A stretch of 64,000 bases of DNA from Massilia sp. YIM B02443 (GTDB lineage Bacteria > Pseudomonadota > Gammaproteobacteria > Burkholderiales > Burkholderiaceae_D), in the NCBI RefSeq assembly GCF_030411955.1, contig NZ_JASNRA010000012.1, positions 53,286 to 117,285 of the forward strand. The letters are read 5' to 3'. This document shows, in pieces, positions 9,126 to 18,735 of this stretch. Every line of letters starts with the position of its first letter. Position 1 is the stretch's first letter. The position numbers and the translations under genes were made by a program. The notes beneath the pieces were generated by a model. It made no database searches. It was not told where the DNA came from and worked only from the letters and a program-made list of their open reading frames with translations.

Positions 9126-10559
9126 TCAGTCGGCCGGCGCGCTTGACCCAAGTGCGATGCGTCGGCTCGCGACGCTGCGCACGATGTCCGCATCGTGCGT
9201 GACCAGCAGCAGCGCGCAGCGCCGACGCTGCACGTGCTCGAGCAGGAGCGCGAACACATCCTGCTGCGTGACCGGATCGAGGCGCGACGTCGGCTCGTCG
9301 GCGAAGATCAGCGCCGGCTGCATGAGCAGCACGCGCGCCAGCGCGATGCGCTGTAGCTCGCCGCCCGAGACCTGGTGCGGCAGGCGGTCGAGCAGGGCCG
9401 GTGCCAGGCGCATCCGCGCCAGCAGGGCCTCCAGCTCGGCCCAGTCCAGGCCATGCAGCTGCACCAGATCGCGCAGCGACTGGCGCAGGCGGATGCGCGG
9501 CGCGAAGGCGGCGCCGGGATCCTGCTGGATCTTCTGGAACGCGGTTGGGGCCAGGCCCTGCGCGCGCTGCACGCGCCCGCGGTCCGGCCGCGCCACGCCC
9601 AGCACGATGTTGCCGAAGGTGGTCTTGCCCGACCCGCTCGGCCCGCTCACGGCGACGATTTCGCCGGCCGCGATGCGCGCATCGACGTCGCCGAACAGGC
9701 GCTGACGCCCGAACGACTTGGTGAGCCCCTCGACCTGCACGATCGCGCCGCTACCCGGCGCGAGTATGGACGCGCGCCAGGCCGGCCAGCTGCCCGGATC
9801 GGCCGCCAGCAGGCGCCGCGTGTAATCCTGCTGCGGCGCCGCCAGCAGCTGCGCGGCCTCGCCCTGTTCGATCAGCGCGCCTTCCAGCATCACGGCGAGC
9901 TGGCCGCCGAGCGCGCGCGCCAGCCAGATGTCGTGGGTGATGCACAGCAGGCTCATGCCCTCGGCCTGCGCCGCGCGCAGCAGTTCCAGCACTTCGCCGC
10001 GGCGTTCCAGATCGAGCCCCTTGGTCGGCTCGTCGATGATCATCAGGGGCGCGCCGGCCGCGTGGGTGGCCAGGAAGGCGACGCGCTGCGCCATGCCGCC
10101 GGAGAGCATGAACGGATACTTGTGCGCCGCGTCCTGCAGGCCGAGCGAAGCCAGGGCGCGCGCGGCGAGGTCACGCGCGCCGCGCCATGGCGAGCGCCTG
10201 ACCAGCGCATGGGTCTCGGCGACCTGCTCGCGCACGCGCATGGTCGGGTCGAGCGCCAGCCAGGGTTCCTGCGGCAGCAGCGCCAGGCGCCGGCCCCAGA
10301 GCGCATGGCGGCTGGACTGCGCGGCGGCGTTGGTGGTTTCGCCGCCGATCACGACGCGGCCTTCGCAGCGCAGCGGCGCCGGCAGGTTGCCCATGATGGC
10401 TTGCGCCAGCAGCGATTTGCCGGAGCCGCTTTCGCCCAGCAGCGTCAGCACGCCGCCGGCCGGAATCGCGAACGAGATGTCGCGCACCAGCGCGCGCTCG
10501 CCGTGCAGGACGGATAAGCCTTCGACCGTCAGCGCGGGGATCGTGGAACGGTGGTTCAT
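9126..10559 (-). CDS. Fused double ATPase of an Opp/Dpp/nickel-type ABC importer
   Basis: One 477-residue protein carries two complete ABC ATPase domains, doing the work of the usual OppD plus OppF pair. Domain 1 has Walker A GESGSGKS at 42-49, signature LSGGMAQR and Walker B MIIDEPTKGLD. Domain 2 (from about residue 270) has GPSGSGKTT, VSGGELQR and LIFADEPTSRLD. It powers import through the two permeases upstream. The start at 10559 gives an ATGA overlap with the preceding permease gene. It is the last gene of the operon with the TonB receptor. The substrate could be a peptide, nickel or a metallophore. Confidence 0.9.
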   Translation of the reverse strand: MNHRSTIPALTVEGLSVLHGERALVRDISFAIPAGGVLTLLGESGSGKSLLAQAIMGNLPAPLRCEGRVVIGGETTNAAAQSSRHALWGRRLALLPQEPWLALDPTMRVREQVAETHALVRRSPWRGARDLAARALASLGLQDAAHKYPFMLSGGMAQRVAFLATHAAGAPLMIIDEPTKGLDLERRGEVLELLRAAQAEGMSLLCITHDIWLARALGGQLAVMLEGALIEQGEAAQLLAAPQQDYTRRLLAADPGSWPAWRASILAPGSGAIVQVEGLTKSFGRQRLFGDVDARIAAGEIVAVSGPSGSGKTTFGNIVLGVARPDRGRVQRAQGLAPTAFQKIQQDPGAAFAPRIRLRQSLRDLVQLHGLDWAELEALLARMRLAPALLDRLPHQVSGGELQRIALARVLLMQPALIFADEPTSRLDPVTQQDVFALLLEHVQRRRCALLLVTHDADIVRSVASRRIALGSSAPAD

Positions 10560-11392
10560 GCGGCCTCCCGTTCCGGCGCCAGCAGCAGCAGGCCAAGCAG
10601 CGTCAGGAACAGCAGCAGCACCGGCGCGCCGATCAGCCACGGCGTTTCGCCGTAGTACGGCAGCAGTTCGATCATCATCACCCCCAGCTCCGGCGTCGGC
10701 GGCTGCAGGCCGACGCCGACGAAGCCGAGCGCCGACATCGCCAGCACCGCGCCGGCAAAGCCGAAGCGCATCAGCGTGAGGAGGCGCGGCAGCAGTTCGG
10801 GCATCAGGTGGCGGCGCACGATGTAGACCGGGCCGAAGCCGAGCAGGCGCGCCGCCTCGACGTGCGGGCTGGCCAGCAGGATGCGGCCGGCCGCGCGCAC
10901 CACGCGAAAGTACTCGACCCACAGCGCCAGCGAAATGCCGACGTACAGCGGCCAGAAACCGCCCGGCGTGAACGCCGTCAGGAGCAGCACCAGCAGCAGC
11001 CCGGGCAGCGCCAGCACGGCGTCGGCGAAGGCCGCCAGCGCGCGCTCGGGCCAGCCGCCGCGCCACGCCGCCAGCAGGCCAAGCAGGGTGCCGGGAATCG
11101 CCGCGGACAGCACGCTCAGGCCCGCCAGCGTCAGCGACAGGCGCGCGCCGTGGGCCAGGCGCGCCAGCATGTCGCGCCCTAGTTGGTCGAAGCCGAGCGG
11201 ATGCGCCAGGCTCGGGTTTTCCAGGAAGCGTTCGAGCTGCTGGCGCGCCGGGTCGATGCCGACCAGCCAGGGGCCGAACAGGGCGAACAGCCCGATCGCG
11301 CCGAGCAGCACGATGCCGGCCAGCTGGGCGCGATTCAAGCGGCGCGCGGGCGCGTCGTCGATGACGAGTTCGGGAGCAAGGTGGGCGTTCAT
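10556..11392 (-). CDS. ABC transporter permease, DppC/NikC type
   Basis: The 278-residue inner-membrane protein has an N-terminal hydrophobic helix followed by the HPLGFDQLGRDMLAR motif typical of DppC/OppC/NikC permeases, and the EAA loop HVEAARLLGFGPVYIV near residues 173-188. It pairs with the DppB-type permease encoded just upstream. The ATG at 11392 makes a four-base overlap with that gene, and its own stop overlaps the ATPase start, so the transporter genes are translationally linked. Confidence 0.9.
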   Translation of the reverse strand: MNAHLAPELVIDDAPARRLNRAQLAGIVLLGAIGLFALFGPWLVGIDPARQQLERFLENPSLAHPLGFDQLGRDMLARLAHGARLSLTLAGLSVLSAAIPGTLLGLLAAWRGGWPERALAAFADAVLALPGLLLVLLLTAFTPGGFWPLYVGISLALWVEYFRVVRAAGRILLASPHVEAARLLGFGPVYIVRRHLMPELLPRLLTLMRFGFAGAVLAMSALGFVGVGLQPPTPELGVMMIELLPYYGETPWLIGAPVLLLFLTLLGLLLLAPEREAA

Positions 11393-12366
11393 GCGCGGCG
11401 GCGTGGATCGATGATGGCGCAGGCGGTATCGACCAGCGCGTTGAACAGGACGAACATCAATCCCAACACCAGCGCGGTGCCCTGGATCATCGGCACGTCG
11501 CGGCTGAAGATCGCGTGCACCAGCGCGTGGCCGATGCCGGGCCAGGCGAAGATGGTCTCCACCAGCACCACGCCTTCGACCAGGTACACCAGCTGCACGC
11601 CGAGATACGCCACGGTCGGCGCGGCGACGTTGCGCAGGCCATGCCGCAGCAGCGCCTGGCGCATCGTCAAGCCCTTGGTCAGGGCAAAGGCGAAATACGC
11701 CGAGCCGCGCACCTGCACCATGGCATCGCGCGCGACGCGGCACGAGACCGCGGCCATGCCGAGCGCCAGCGTCAGCGCCGGCAGCACCATGCTGCCATGG
11801 TCGTCGTGCCCGGCCGCCGGCAGCACGCCCAGCTTGACCGAGAACACCAGCACCAGCACCAGGCCAAGCAGGAACGAGGGCAGCGCGCGCAGCACCACCG
11901 ACACGCCCAGCGTGAAGCGATCGAGCAGGCCGCCCGGCTTCAGGCCGGCCAGCACGCCCAGCGTGGGGCCGACCAGCAGCGAGAAGAACATCGCCAGCAG
12001 CGACAGCTTGACGGTCGGACCCAGCTGGCGCGCGATCTCCACCGTGACCGGCTGCGCCGTCACCTGCGACACGCCCAGGTCGAACTGCAGCAGGCGCGCC
12101 CACCAGTCGCCCAGCGCCGCCAGCCACGGGCGGTCCAGCCCGAGTTCGATGCGCACCGCCTCTGCGGCTGCGCTGGTCACCATGTCGTAGCCGTAGCGGC
12201 CGGCCGCGATGCGGTATGCCATATCGCCCGGCAGCATGCGCGTCATGAAGAAGCACAGCGTGCCGACCAGCAGCGCGACCAGCGCCGCCTGCAGCAGGCG
12301 CTGCGCGAGCGCGGCGCCGATGCCGCGCCAGGCAGGGCTGAACCCTGAATCCGTTCTCAATTCCAT
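11389..12366 (-). CDS. ABC transporter permease, DppB/NikB type
   Basis: The 325-residue permease has a first transmembrane helix with the family motif FFMTRMLPGD, a large periplasmic segment, and a C-terminal permease domain with an EAA loop around ALTKGLTMRQALLRHGLRN. It is of normal length for DppB/NikB. Its ATG lies ten bases inside the end of the substrate-binding protein gene. Together with the DppC-type partner it forms the membrane channel of the importer. Confidence 0.9.
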   Translation of the reverse strand: MELRTDSGFSPAWRGIGAALAQRLLQAALVALLVGTLCFFMTRMLPGDMAYRIAAGRYGYDMVTSAAAEAVRIELGLDRPWLAALGDWWARLLQFDLGVSQVTAQPVTVEIARQLGPTVKLSLLAMFFSLLVGPTLGVLAGLKPGGLLDRFTLGVSVVLRALPSFLLGLVLVLVFSVKLGVLPAAGHDDHGSMVLPALTLALGMAAVSCRVARDAMVQVRGSAYFAFALTKGLTMRQALLRHGLRNVAAPTVAYLGVQLVYLVEGVVLVETIFAWPGIGHALVHAIFSRDVPMIQGTALVLGLMFVLFNALVDTACAIIDPRRRA

Positions 12367-13958
12367 ACCAGGTGCGAAATCCTGTAGCTGCGTTCAAAGG
12401 GATCGATGCTGGCGCCGTCGATGCGGCGGCTGGTGGCGCACACCTGCCGGTACCAGACCACGGGGATCAGGGGCAGCTCGGATTGTAGAACGGCGGCCAC
12501 CCTCGCGCGGTCGGCGCGCGCCAGCGCCGGCGCAGTCTGCGTGCCCGACGCCAGGCGCGCCAGCGTGGCCGGCACCTCGGCGTTGCGCCAGCCCATCGCG
12601 CCCCAGTCGCCGCCATCGCGCCCGAAATCCTGCAGCAGCGTCGCCACCGGATCCGGCAGGTTGCCGAAGTTGCGCGCCACCAGTCCCATTTGCAGCGAGC
12701 CGCTGCGGTGCCCGGCCGGGATGTCGCTCGAGTTCCCGATCACCACCCGCACGGCGATGCCGATCTGGCGCATCTCTTCCTGCAGCGCGGTGGCGATCAG
12801 CGGCAGTTCGGGGCGGTCGACGAAGGTGGTCAGCGACAGCGCCAGGCGCACGCCGTCCCGCACGCGGATGCCGTCGGCGCCAGGCTTCCAGCCGGCCTGT
12901 TCGAGCAGGGCGCGCGCTGCGGCCGGATCGGTGCGCAGCGGCGCCAGCGACGGGTCGTGCCAACCCGTCATCGACGGCGGAAACAACTGGGTCGCGCCCA
13001 GGTCGGGGTCGCGCAGCAGGGCGCGTGCGATGCCGTGGCGCTCGACGCACAGCGCGATTGCGCGCCGCACCCGCACGTCGGCCAGCAGCGGATGACCGCT
13101 ATTGAGCTTGATGAAGGTGGTGCGCGGCAGCATCTGCGACAGCAAGACCGCTTTTGGGCTGCGCTGCAGCGCGCGGATGCTGGGCGGGTCGAGCGAGAAG
13201 GCGAGGTCGCCCTGGCCGCTCTGCACCAGCAGGGTGCGCGTCTCGGCGCGCGCCACGCTGATGTAGCGCGCGCGCTGGATGCGGCCCGGAATCGCCAGCC
13301 CGCCGTAGCCGGCGAAGCGCTCGACGTCGAAACCCTGCGGCAGCGACATCGAGGCGATCCTGAACGGCCCGCTGCCGACGATGCGCACCACGTTGCCCTG
13401 GGCGTCGAACGAGGACGGGGCCAGGATCTGGACCGAGTAATGGGTGAGCAGGTAGGGCAGCGGCGCAAACGGGCGATCGAGCGTGATCACGATGGCGCCG
13501 GCGTCGAGCGCGATGCTGCGGATGCCGGCCATGTTCAATACCCCGGGACGGGCGTGGGCGCGGCGCAGGCAGGCCAGCACGCTTTCCGGCGTGACCTCGC
13601 TGCCGTCGTGGTAGCGGCGGTTGCCGCGCAGCGTGAAGCGCCATTCCAGGCCGTCATCGGACACCTGCCAGCGCGAGGCCAGGCGCACCTGCAGGCGGCC
13701 GCGGTCGTCGACGTCGAGCAGGGTCTCGACCACCTCCATGCGCGCGAACATGTAGCCGGAGCGCGAAGGGTCGATGCCGGTCAGTTCCCACGGGCCGACC
13801 ACGGTCAATACGTCGGCCGCGGCGGCGGTGAAGGTGTGCGAATGCGGGCCGGGACGGTTGTCGGCATTGGCGCCGTGCCACGGCAGCAGTGCGGCGCTGC
13901 CGGCCGCCAGCACGGTACGGCGCAGTCGCCGGCGCGATGGTGTGATCGGTCGACCCAT
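12357..13958 (-). CDS. Peptide/nickel-type ABC substrate-binding protein (SBP family 5)
   Basis: The 533-residue periplasmic protein belongs to the family that binds oligopeptides, nickel complexes or metallophores. The N-terminus SRRRLRRTVLAAG resembles a Tat signal (S-R-R-x-L), followed by a hydrophobic stretch and mature domain. Family features include ESVLACLRRAH and the HPLLADVRVRRAIALCVER element typical of SBP_bac_5. I chose ATG 13958 over the upstream frame because it gives the Tat signal directly and lies two bases after the TonB receptor stop. The coupling to a TonB receptor suggests that the ligand crosses the outer membrane actively. Confidence 0.88.
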   Translation of the reverse strand: MGRPITPSRRRLRRTVLAAGSAALLPWHGANADNRPGPHSHTFTAAAADVLTVVGPWELTGIDPSRSGYMFARMEVVETLLDVDDRGRLQVRLASRWQVSDDGLEWRFTLRGNRRYHDGSEVTPESVLACLRRAHARPGVLNMAGIRSIALDAGAIVITLDRPFAPLPYLLTHYSVQILAPSSFDAQGNVVRIVGSGPFRIASMSLPQGFDVERFAGYGGLAIPGRIQRARYISVARAETRTLLVQSGQGDLAFSLDPPSIRALQRSPKAVLLSQMLPRTTFIKLNSGHPLLADVRVRRAIALCVERHGIARALLRDPDLGATQLFPPSMTGWHDPSLAPLRTDPAAARALLEQAGWKPGADGIRVRDGVRLALSLTTFVDRPELPLIATALQEEMRQIGIAVRVVIGNSSDIPAGHRSGSLQMGLVARNFGNLPDPVATLLQDFGRDGGDWGAMGWRNAEVPATLARLASGTQTAPALARADRARVAAVLQSELPLIPVVWYRQVCATSRRIDGASIDPFERSYRISHLVWN

Positions 13959-13960
13959 GC

Positions 13961-16072
13961 TCAGAACCGGTAGCGCGCGTTGAGCCGCACGTTGCGCCCG
14001 GCGCCGGGCGTCACCCACATGGCGCTGTACGAACTGGCGTAGTAGCGCCGGTCGAACAGGTTGTCCACGTTCAGCGCGAACTGCAGCCTGCGGTTGGGTG
14101 CGTACGAAGCCACCAGCATGGCGGTGGTGTACGACGGCAGCATGAAGCTGTTCGAGGCCGCCACGTCGCCCCTGCGCTCGCCGACGTAGCTGACGCCCCC
14201 GCCCAGCATCACAACGCCGCCGCCGTCGCCCAGCGTGAAGCGCGGCGTCACCAGGAGGTTGGCGCTGTGCTTCGGCACGTTGGGGAAGCGGCTGCCGGTG
14301 AGGATGGCGTTGTCTCCCTGGGTCACGACGGCGTCGGTAAAGGCATAGGCCAGCGACATGCGCACGTGGCGCAGGATGTCGCCGGCCACGTCGAGCTCGA
14401 CCCCCTTGCTCTCGACCGCGCCGGCCGGCACCGAGAAATCGGTGTTGCGCGGATCGTAGGTGAGCACGTTGTCCTTGGTGATGCGGTACAGTGCCAGCGT
14501 GGTGCTGATCTTGCCGTCAAGGCTGTCGACCTTGGCCCCGACCTCATAGGCGCGGCTGCTCTCGGCCGGGAAGGCTTCGTTGTCCAGGCTGATGCCGCTG
14601 TTAGGGCGGAAGCCCTTGGCCGCGCTGGCGTACAGCGACAGGGTGGCGCTCGGCTGGTACACCAGGCCGGCGCGCGGGCTGGTGGCGCCCAGCGACTGTT
14701 GGCTGGTGCGGGCAAGGCGGCGGTTCTCGACCGACTGGTCGTAGCTGTCGCGGCGTATGCCGAGCAGGGCCTTCCAGCGCGGCGCCAGGTCGAGCTGGTC
14801 CTGCAGGTAGAGCGCGCGCGAACGCTGGCGCTCGCGCGTCGATGCCGACAGGGTCAGCGGCGCGGCAATGCTGCCATACACGGGTGCGTAGATGTCGACC
14901 GCGTGCTGCGCCCCGGCGCCCGGATTGCGGCGCAGCTGGATGCGGTCGTCGTCGAAGGCATAGGCGTCGGCGCCGAGAAGCACGTGGTGCGTGACCGCGC
15001 CGGTGGCGACCGTGCCGACGGCTTCGATGCGTCCCGAGCGGTCGACGCCGGCCCAGTCGTTCAGGCGCCGCTGGCGGCGCAGGGTGCGGCCGTCGGGCGC
15101 GATGTCGTTGGCCTGCGACGAGAAGCCGCGCAGCGAACTGTCGCGGTACGACACGCCGCCCTGCAGCGACCAGGCGGCGTTCAGCTCGTGGCGCACGAAC
15201 AGCTGCTGGCCGACCGACTTGATGGTGACCTTGCCGTCGTCCGGCTCGCCGAGGAAGCGCGAATTGGGTATCAATCCCAGCACGCCGTTCACCGCCACCA
15301 CGCCGCGGTCGAACGGGGCGCGCTGCCTGGTGGCCTCGATTTCGTACGAGATGGTGGTGGCTTCGCCGATCAGCCACACGAACGACGGCGCCATCAACAT
15401 GCGCTCGATGTCGATGTGGTCGCGGAAGGTGTCTCCCTGTTCGTAGGCGGCGTTCAGGCGGTAGGCGACGTTGGCGCTGACCGGGCCAGTCAGGTCGACC
15501 GTGCTGCGCCTGGCGCCGAAGCGGTCGATGCCGACGCTGGCCGCGTAGCTGGGGGCGAACCTTGGCTTCTTGGTGACGATGTTGACCGTGCCGCCCGGTT
15601 CGCCCCGTCCGTACAGCGCCGAGGCCGGGCCTTTCAGCACTTCGACGCTGTCGGTATTGGCGCCGTCGCGCACGCCGTTGTACCCGCGGCTGGAGCTGAA
15701 GCCGTTGACCATGTAGTCGGAACCGAAATTCGGGTCGCCGGTGAAGCCGCGCATGGCGTAGCTGTCCCACAGGCCGCCCAGGTTGCTCTGGCGCGAGATG
15801 CCGCTGGCCAGGTCGAGGGCGCCGGCAAGGGTCGTGACGCCGGCATCGTCCAGCAGGTCGCCGGTGATCACGCGCACGCTCTGCGGCAGGTCCTTCAGGT
15901 CGGTGTCGGTCTTGGTGGCGCCGGTGGCCGACAGGCTGCGGTAGTTCTGGCGCTGGCCTTCGATCACGACCTGCTGGTCATTGGCGTGGGCGTGGGCGCC
16001 GAAGGGGCAGGCGCTCAGCGCCAGGGCGAGCGCGGTCATGCGCGGAGGAAGAAGGAATCTGGAAGACGTCAT
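13961..16072 (-). CDS. TonB-dependent siderophore-type receptor
   Basis: The 703-residue outer-membrane receptor has a signal peptide (to about residue 29), a TonB box resembling QQVVIEG, a plug domain with LPQSVRVITGDLL and the VEVLKGPASALYGRGEPGGTVN signature, then a 22-strand type barrel that ends in ARYRF with terminal Phe. This is the siderophore receptor subfamily. It is the first gene of the five-gene operon, so it probably delivers its ligand to the following ABC importer. I see no clear Fur box in the 96 bases upstream. Ligand identity is unknown; ferric siderophore and nickel/zinc metallophore are both possible. Confidence 0.92.
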   Translation of the reverse strand: MTSSRFLLPPRMTALALALSACPFGAHAHANDQQVVIEGQRQNYRSLSATGATKTDTDLKDLPQSVRVITGDLLDDAGVTTLAGALDLASGISRQSNLGGLWDSYAMRGFTGDPNFGSDYMVNGFSSSRGYNGVRDGANTDSVEVLKGPASALYGRGEPGGTVNIVTKKPRFAPSYAASVGIDRFGARRSTVDLTGPVSANVAYRLNAAYEQGDTFRDHIDIERMLMAPSFVWLIGEATTISYEIEATRQRAPFDRGVVAVNGVLGLIPNSRFLGEPDDGKVTIKSVGQQLFVRHELNAAWSLQGGVSYRDSSLRGFSSQANDIAPDGRTLRRQRRLNDWAGVDRSGRIEAVGTVATGAVTHHVLLGADAYAFDDDRIQLRRNPGAGAQHAVDIYAPVYGSIAAPLTLSASTRERQRSRALYLQDQLDLAPRWKALLGIRRDSYDQSVENRRLARTSQQSLGATSPRAGLVYQPSATLSLYASAAKGFRPNSGISLDNEAFPAESSRAYEVGAKVDSLDGKISTTLALYRITKDNVLTYDPRNTDFSVPAGAVESKGVELDVAGDILRHVRMSLAYAFTDAVVTQGDNAILTGSRFPNVPKHSANLLVTPRFTLGDGGGVVMLGGGVSYVGERRGDVAASNSFMLPSYTTAMLVASYAPNRRLQFALNVDNLFDRRYYASSYSAMWVTPGAGRNVRLNARYRF

Positions 16073-16168
16073 CGTTCATGGAGCACGCCGGACCGGCGCC
16101 GCGCTTGCTGTCCTGTGAATGTTCGGGCAAGAAGGGGCGCAGTATATCCGGTTCGCAGATGTCGGTAA

Positions 16169-17032
16169 CTAAAAACCGGCGTCGTCGATCGGCTTACCCA
16201 GCAGGCCGTCGATCGCCGCCAGCGTCGCCAGCGCGCCGCCGGCGATCCCGACCCCGGGCAGCTTGCCGACCTCCGGCGCGCGCGGGTTGATCCGCACCAG
16301 CGCGCCGCCATGGCGCAGCACCACGCGCTGCGAAAAGTGGCGCACGGTCGGGATATCGAGGCCGGCCCCGAGCTCGATCACCACCGGACGGCGCACCCCT
16401 TCGAGCCAGGCGCGGCAGCGTACGGCCTGCAGCGCGCGCCGCTCGTCGAGCCAGCCGTAGTCGCCGAACATCAGGATGTTGGGGCGGGCGATGGCGCCGC
16501 AGTGCGGGCAAGTCGGCACGGGGCCGAGCAGCCGGCAGTTCGCCTCGTCGACCGCCGGTTGCACCCCCGTGGCCGGCCACAGCATGGGCGAGCACGGCGT
16601 CAGGCACTGCAGCCGGTGGATCGAGCCGTGGCATTCGTCGATGCGCAGCGGGTCGAAGCCGGCCTTCTGGAACTGGCCATCGACGTTGCTGGTGAAGACG
16701 AACAGGCCATGGCGCCTGGCTTCGCCCCAGCGCCGCAGCAGCCCGTAGCCGGCGTGCGGCGCGGTGCGCCGGTACAGATCGAGCCGGTGGCCGTAGAATC
16801 CCCAGGCGCGGGCGGGATCGGCGAGGAAGGCGGCGGGCGAGGCGATGTCGGTGAATTCCGTGCCGGAGGCGGCCAGCGCCGGGTAGGCTTTCCAGAATCC
16901 GGTATTGCCGCGAAAGTCGGGCAGGCCGGAATCGACGCCCATGCCGGCGCCGGCAGCGATGACCAGGGCGTCGGCGTCGGCGATCAGCGCGGCGGCGCGC
17001 TCGATGGCGGCATCTAGCGATGCAAACGGCAT
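16169..17032 (-). CDS. Sir2-family NAD-dependent deacylase
   Basis: The 287-residue sirtuin has the NAD-binding motif GAGMGVDSGLPDFRG at residues 28-42, the TSNVDGQF motif (variant of TQNID) at 114-121 and the catalytic base His135 in CHGS. Zinc-ligand candidates are Cys143, Cys147, Cys175 and Cys178. The enzyme would remove acetyl or other acyl groups from lysines using NAD. It starts 11 bp after the hydrolase gene on the same strand and is very probably co-transcribed. The frame is open upstream, but ATG 17032 matches the usual sirtuin N-terminus. Confidence 0.9.
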   Translation of the reverse strand: MPFASLDAAIERAAALIADADALVIAAGAGMGVDSGLPDFRGNTGFWKAYPALAASGTEFTDIASPAAFLADPARAWGFYGHRLDLYRRTAPHAGYGLLRRWGEARRHGLFVFTSNVDGQFQKAGFDPLRIDECHGSIHRLQCLTPCSPMLWPATGVQPAVDEANCRLLGPVPTCPHCGAIARPNILMFGDYGWLDERRALQAVRCRAWLEGVRRPVVIELGAGLDIPTVRHFSQRVVLRHGGALVRINPRAPEVGKLPGVGIAGGALATLAAIDGLLGKPIDDAGF

Positions 17033-17043
17033 GGGACGGTCTT

Positions 17044-17568
17044 TCACGAGGATGCCGAGGCAGGGTGCTCGCAGCGCGCCATGAAGGCGTCGAACAGCTG
17101 GCACAGGGTGTCGAGTTTCCGCTCGAGCCGGTGGCCGTCCTGCACCAGGTGCAGCGTGCAGCGCTGCAGCCGCGCATAGCGGATCGAGTGCTCGCACGGG
17201 ATCACGTCGTCGTCCCAGCCGTGCACGATCGCGGTGTGGTCGGCCAGCAGCGGCGGGGCCTGGGTCGGATAGCCCGGCATGTACAGCGCCGGGGCGAGCA
17301 GGAACACGCCGTAGGCATCGACCCGCACCGACGCCTCGGCAGCGACCCAGCCGCCCATGCTCGAGCCGACCAGGATCAGCGGTTGTTCGAGGCCGGCGCA
17401 GGCGCTGCGCAGCTGCTGCGCCCGCAGCGCCGGATCGACCGTGTGCGAGTAGTCCAGGCTCGCCACGTCCCAGCCGTGACGGCGCGCCACCGTTGAGAGG
17501 GCGGCGATCTTTGTGCCATGCGGGCCACTCTCCTTGCCGTGCACGAAGTGCACCAGTCCCTTGCTCAT
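17044..17568 (-). CDS. Small alpha/beta hydrolase
   Basis: The 174-residue protein has a minimal alpha/beta hydrolase fold like the YqiA/UPF0227 group. It shows VHFVHGKESGP near the N-terminus (oxyanion loop), the nucleophile elbow GSSMGG with Ser70, an acid candidate in GWDDDVIP and a C-terminal QDGHRL with the catalytic His. A cytosolic esterase or thioesterase is likely; the substrate is unknown. It precedes the sirtuin gene by 11 bp, so the two may act in one pathway, which is inference. Confidence 0.82.
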   Translation of the reverse strand: MSKGLVHFVHGKESGPHGTKIAALSTVARRHGWDVASLDYSHTVDPALRAQQLRSACAGLEQPLILVGSSMGGWVAAEASVRVDAYGVFLLAPALYMPGYPTQAPPLLADHTAIVHGWDDDVIPCEHSIRYARLQRCTLHLVQDGHRLERKLDTLCQLFDAFMARCEHPASASS

Positions 17569-17652
17569 TGTTGCGGTCTCCTTGATCGTTTGCAGGCGTG
17601 ATGGTAGTCAGTGTACGGGACGGCGCGACAAGCGGCGTCGCGGCATGCCTGG

Positions 17653-18735
17653 CTACTCCAGCACCGGGCCGGCCGCGACCACCGTGACGTCGTGCATCTG
17701 GTGCAGGTAAGCCTCGAGATAACCCTTGTGGCTGGCGCCGACGATGACCAGGGTGCGGCTGCCCGGACGGTTGGCCATCGCTTCGCGGATGTTCGACGCC
17801 ATGCGCAGGTTGCGCCGTTCCCAGGTGGCGACGTACAGACGCCCGAAACCCTGCGGCGACGGTTCGCCGAGCATCGGGCCGAAGTCGCTGTCGTAGACCA
17901 GCCTGGCGTGCGCCGGCGCGTTCAGCACCCGAAACAGCTGCAGCGCCTTGTCCGGGGTGTCGACGCTCGCATGCAGCCGCTCGTAGTCGCGCAGGCGGCG
18001 GGCGAAGACGGGATTGTCCCAGGCCTTGGCCAGCGCCGCGCCATAGCCGTCCAGGTGCGTGGGCGGCGCGTCGCCGATCGAGTGGTCGTCCATCGGCACC
18101 ACGCGCTCATGCCCCAGCATGGCTGCTAGCGGCGCCGCGATCAGGATGTCTTCGCCGCGCGGGCCGCGGCCGAACTGGCGCTGGTCGAGCACGGCGACCA
18201 GCTTGTGGTCCAGGCCATCGCCGGCGCGGCGCTCGGTCGCGGGCAGGCGCAGCCACTGCACCAGGGCGGACACCGGTTCGCCGCCGGCCAGGAACAGGGC
18301 GGCCAGGCGGCGCCGCTGCGCGGGCGTCGGCGCGGCGGGCCAGTCGGCCAGCAGCTTGTCGATCTCGGCGGTCGCGGCCGGCACGTCGAGGCCGGTAGCG
18401 GCGCGCGCCGGGCTCGGGTCCCAGCGGCAGTAGCGTTCGGTGGTGCCGTCGTAGCGGCCGGGATACTGGCGCATGGTGGCGCACTCCGGCCCGGACAGGC
18501 TTTCGATCACGATGGCTTTCGGCGCCCAGGCAGCCAGTTTGCGCAGTACGCCATCCAGGCTGGCCGGCTGGAACGTGGCCGGCAGCTGCGCAAGGTGGGC
18601 GGTCGCCAGCACCAGCACTTCGTTCGGCTTGCCGTTCGGCGCGGCCTTGAGTGCGCCCGGGTCGAAACGTTGTGCGTACGCCGTTGCAGCGCACAGGGTC
18701 ATTGCCAGGCAGGCGAGGGTGATGCGTCCGAACAT
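17653..18735 (-). CDS. Secreted DUF5694 family protein
   Basis: The 360-residue protein has a signal peptide (residues 1-21, ending AYAQ). The mature part starts with the PNEVLVLATAHLAQL motif and carries IVIESLSGPEC, NREA-like and LVIVGASHKGYLEAYL near the C-terminus, features of DUF5694, which recalls the TraB/GumN-like fold with conserved acidic and His residues. Function is unknown; it may be a periplasmic metal-dependent hydrolase. It is transcribed divergently from the DUF4349 gene across 249 bp. Confidence 0.7.
   Translation of the reverse strand: MFGRITLACLAMTLCAATAYAQRFDPGALKAAPNGKPNEVLVLATAHLAQLPATFQPASLDGVLRKLAAWAPKAIVIESLSGPECATMRQYPGRYDGTTERYCRWDPSPARAATGLDVPAATAEIDKLLADWPAAPTPAQRRRLAALFLAGGEPVSALVQWLRLPATERRAGDGLDHKLVAVLDQRQFGRGPRGEDILIAAPLAAMLGHERVVPMDDHSIGDAPPTHLDGYGAALAKAWDNPVFARRLRDYERLHASVDTPDKALQLFRVLNAPAHARLVYDSDFGPMLGEPSPQGFGRLYVATWERRNLRMASNIREAMANRPGSRTLVIVGASHKGYLEAYLHQMHDVTVVAAGPVLE

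Noticed and set aside
16073..16168. Fur box before the TonB receptor
   Set aside because: I found no match to the GATAATGATAATCATTATC pattern, so iron regulation is not claimed.
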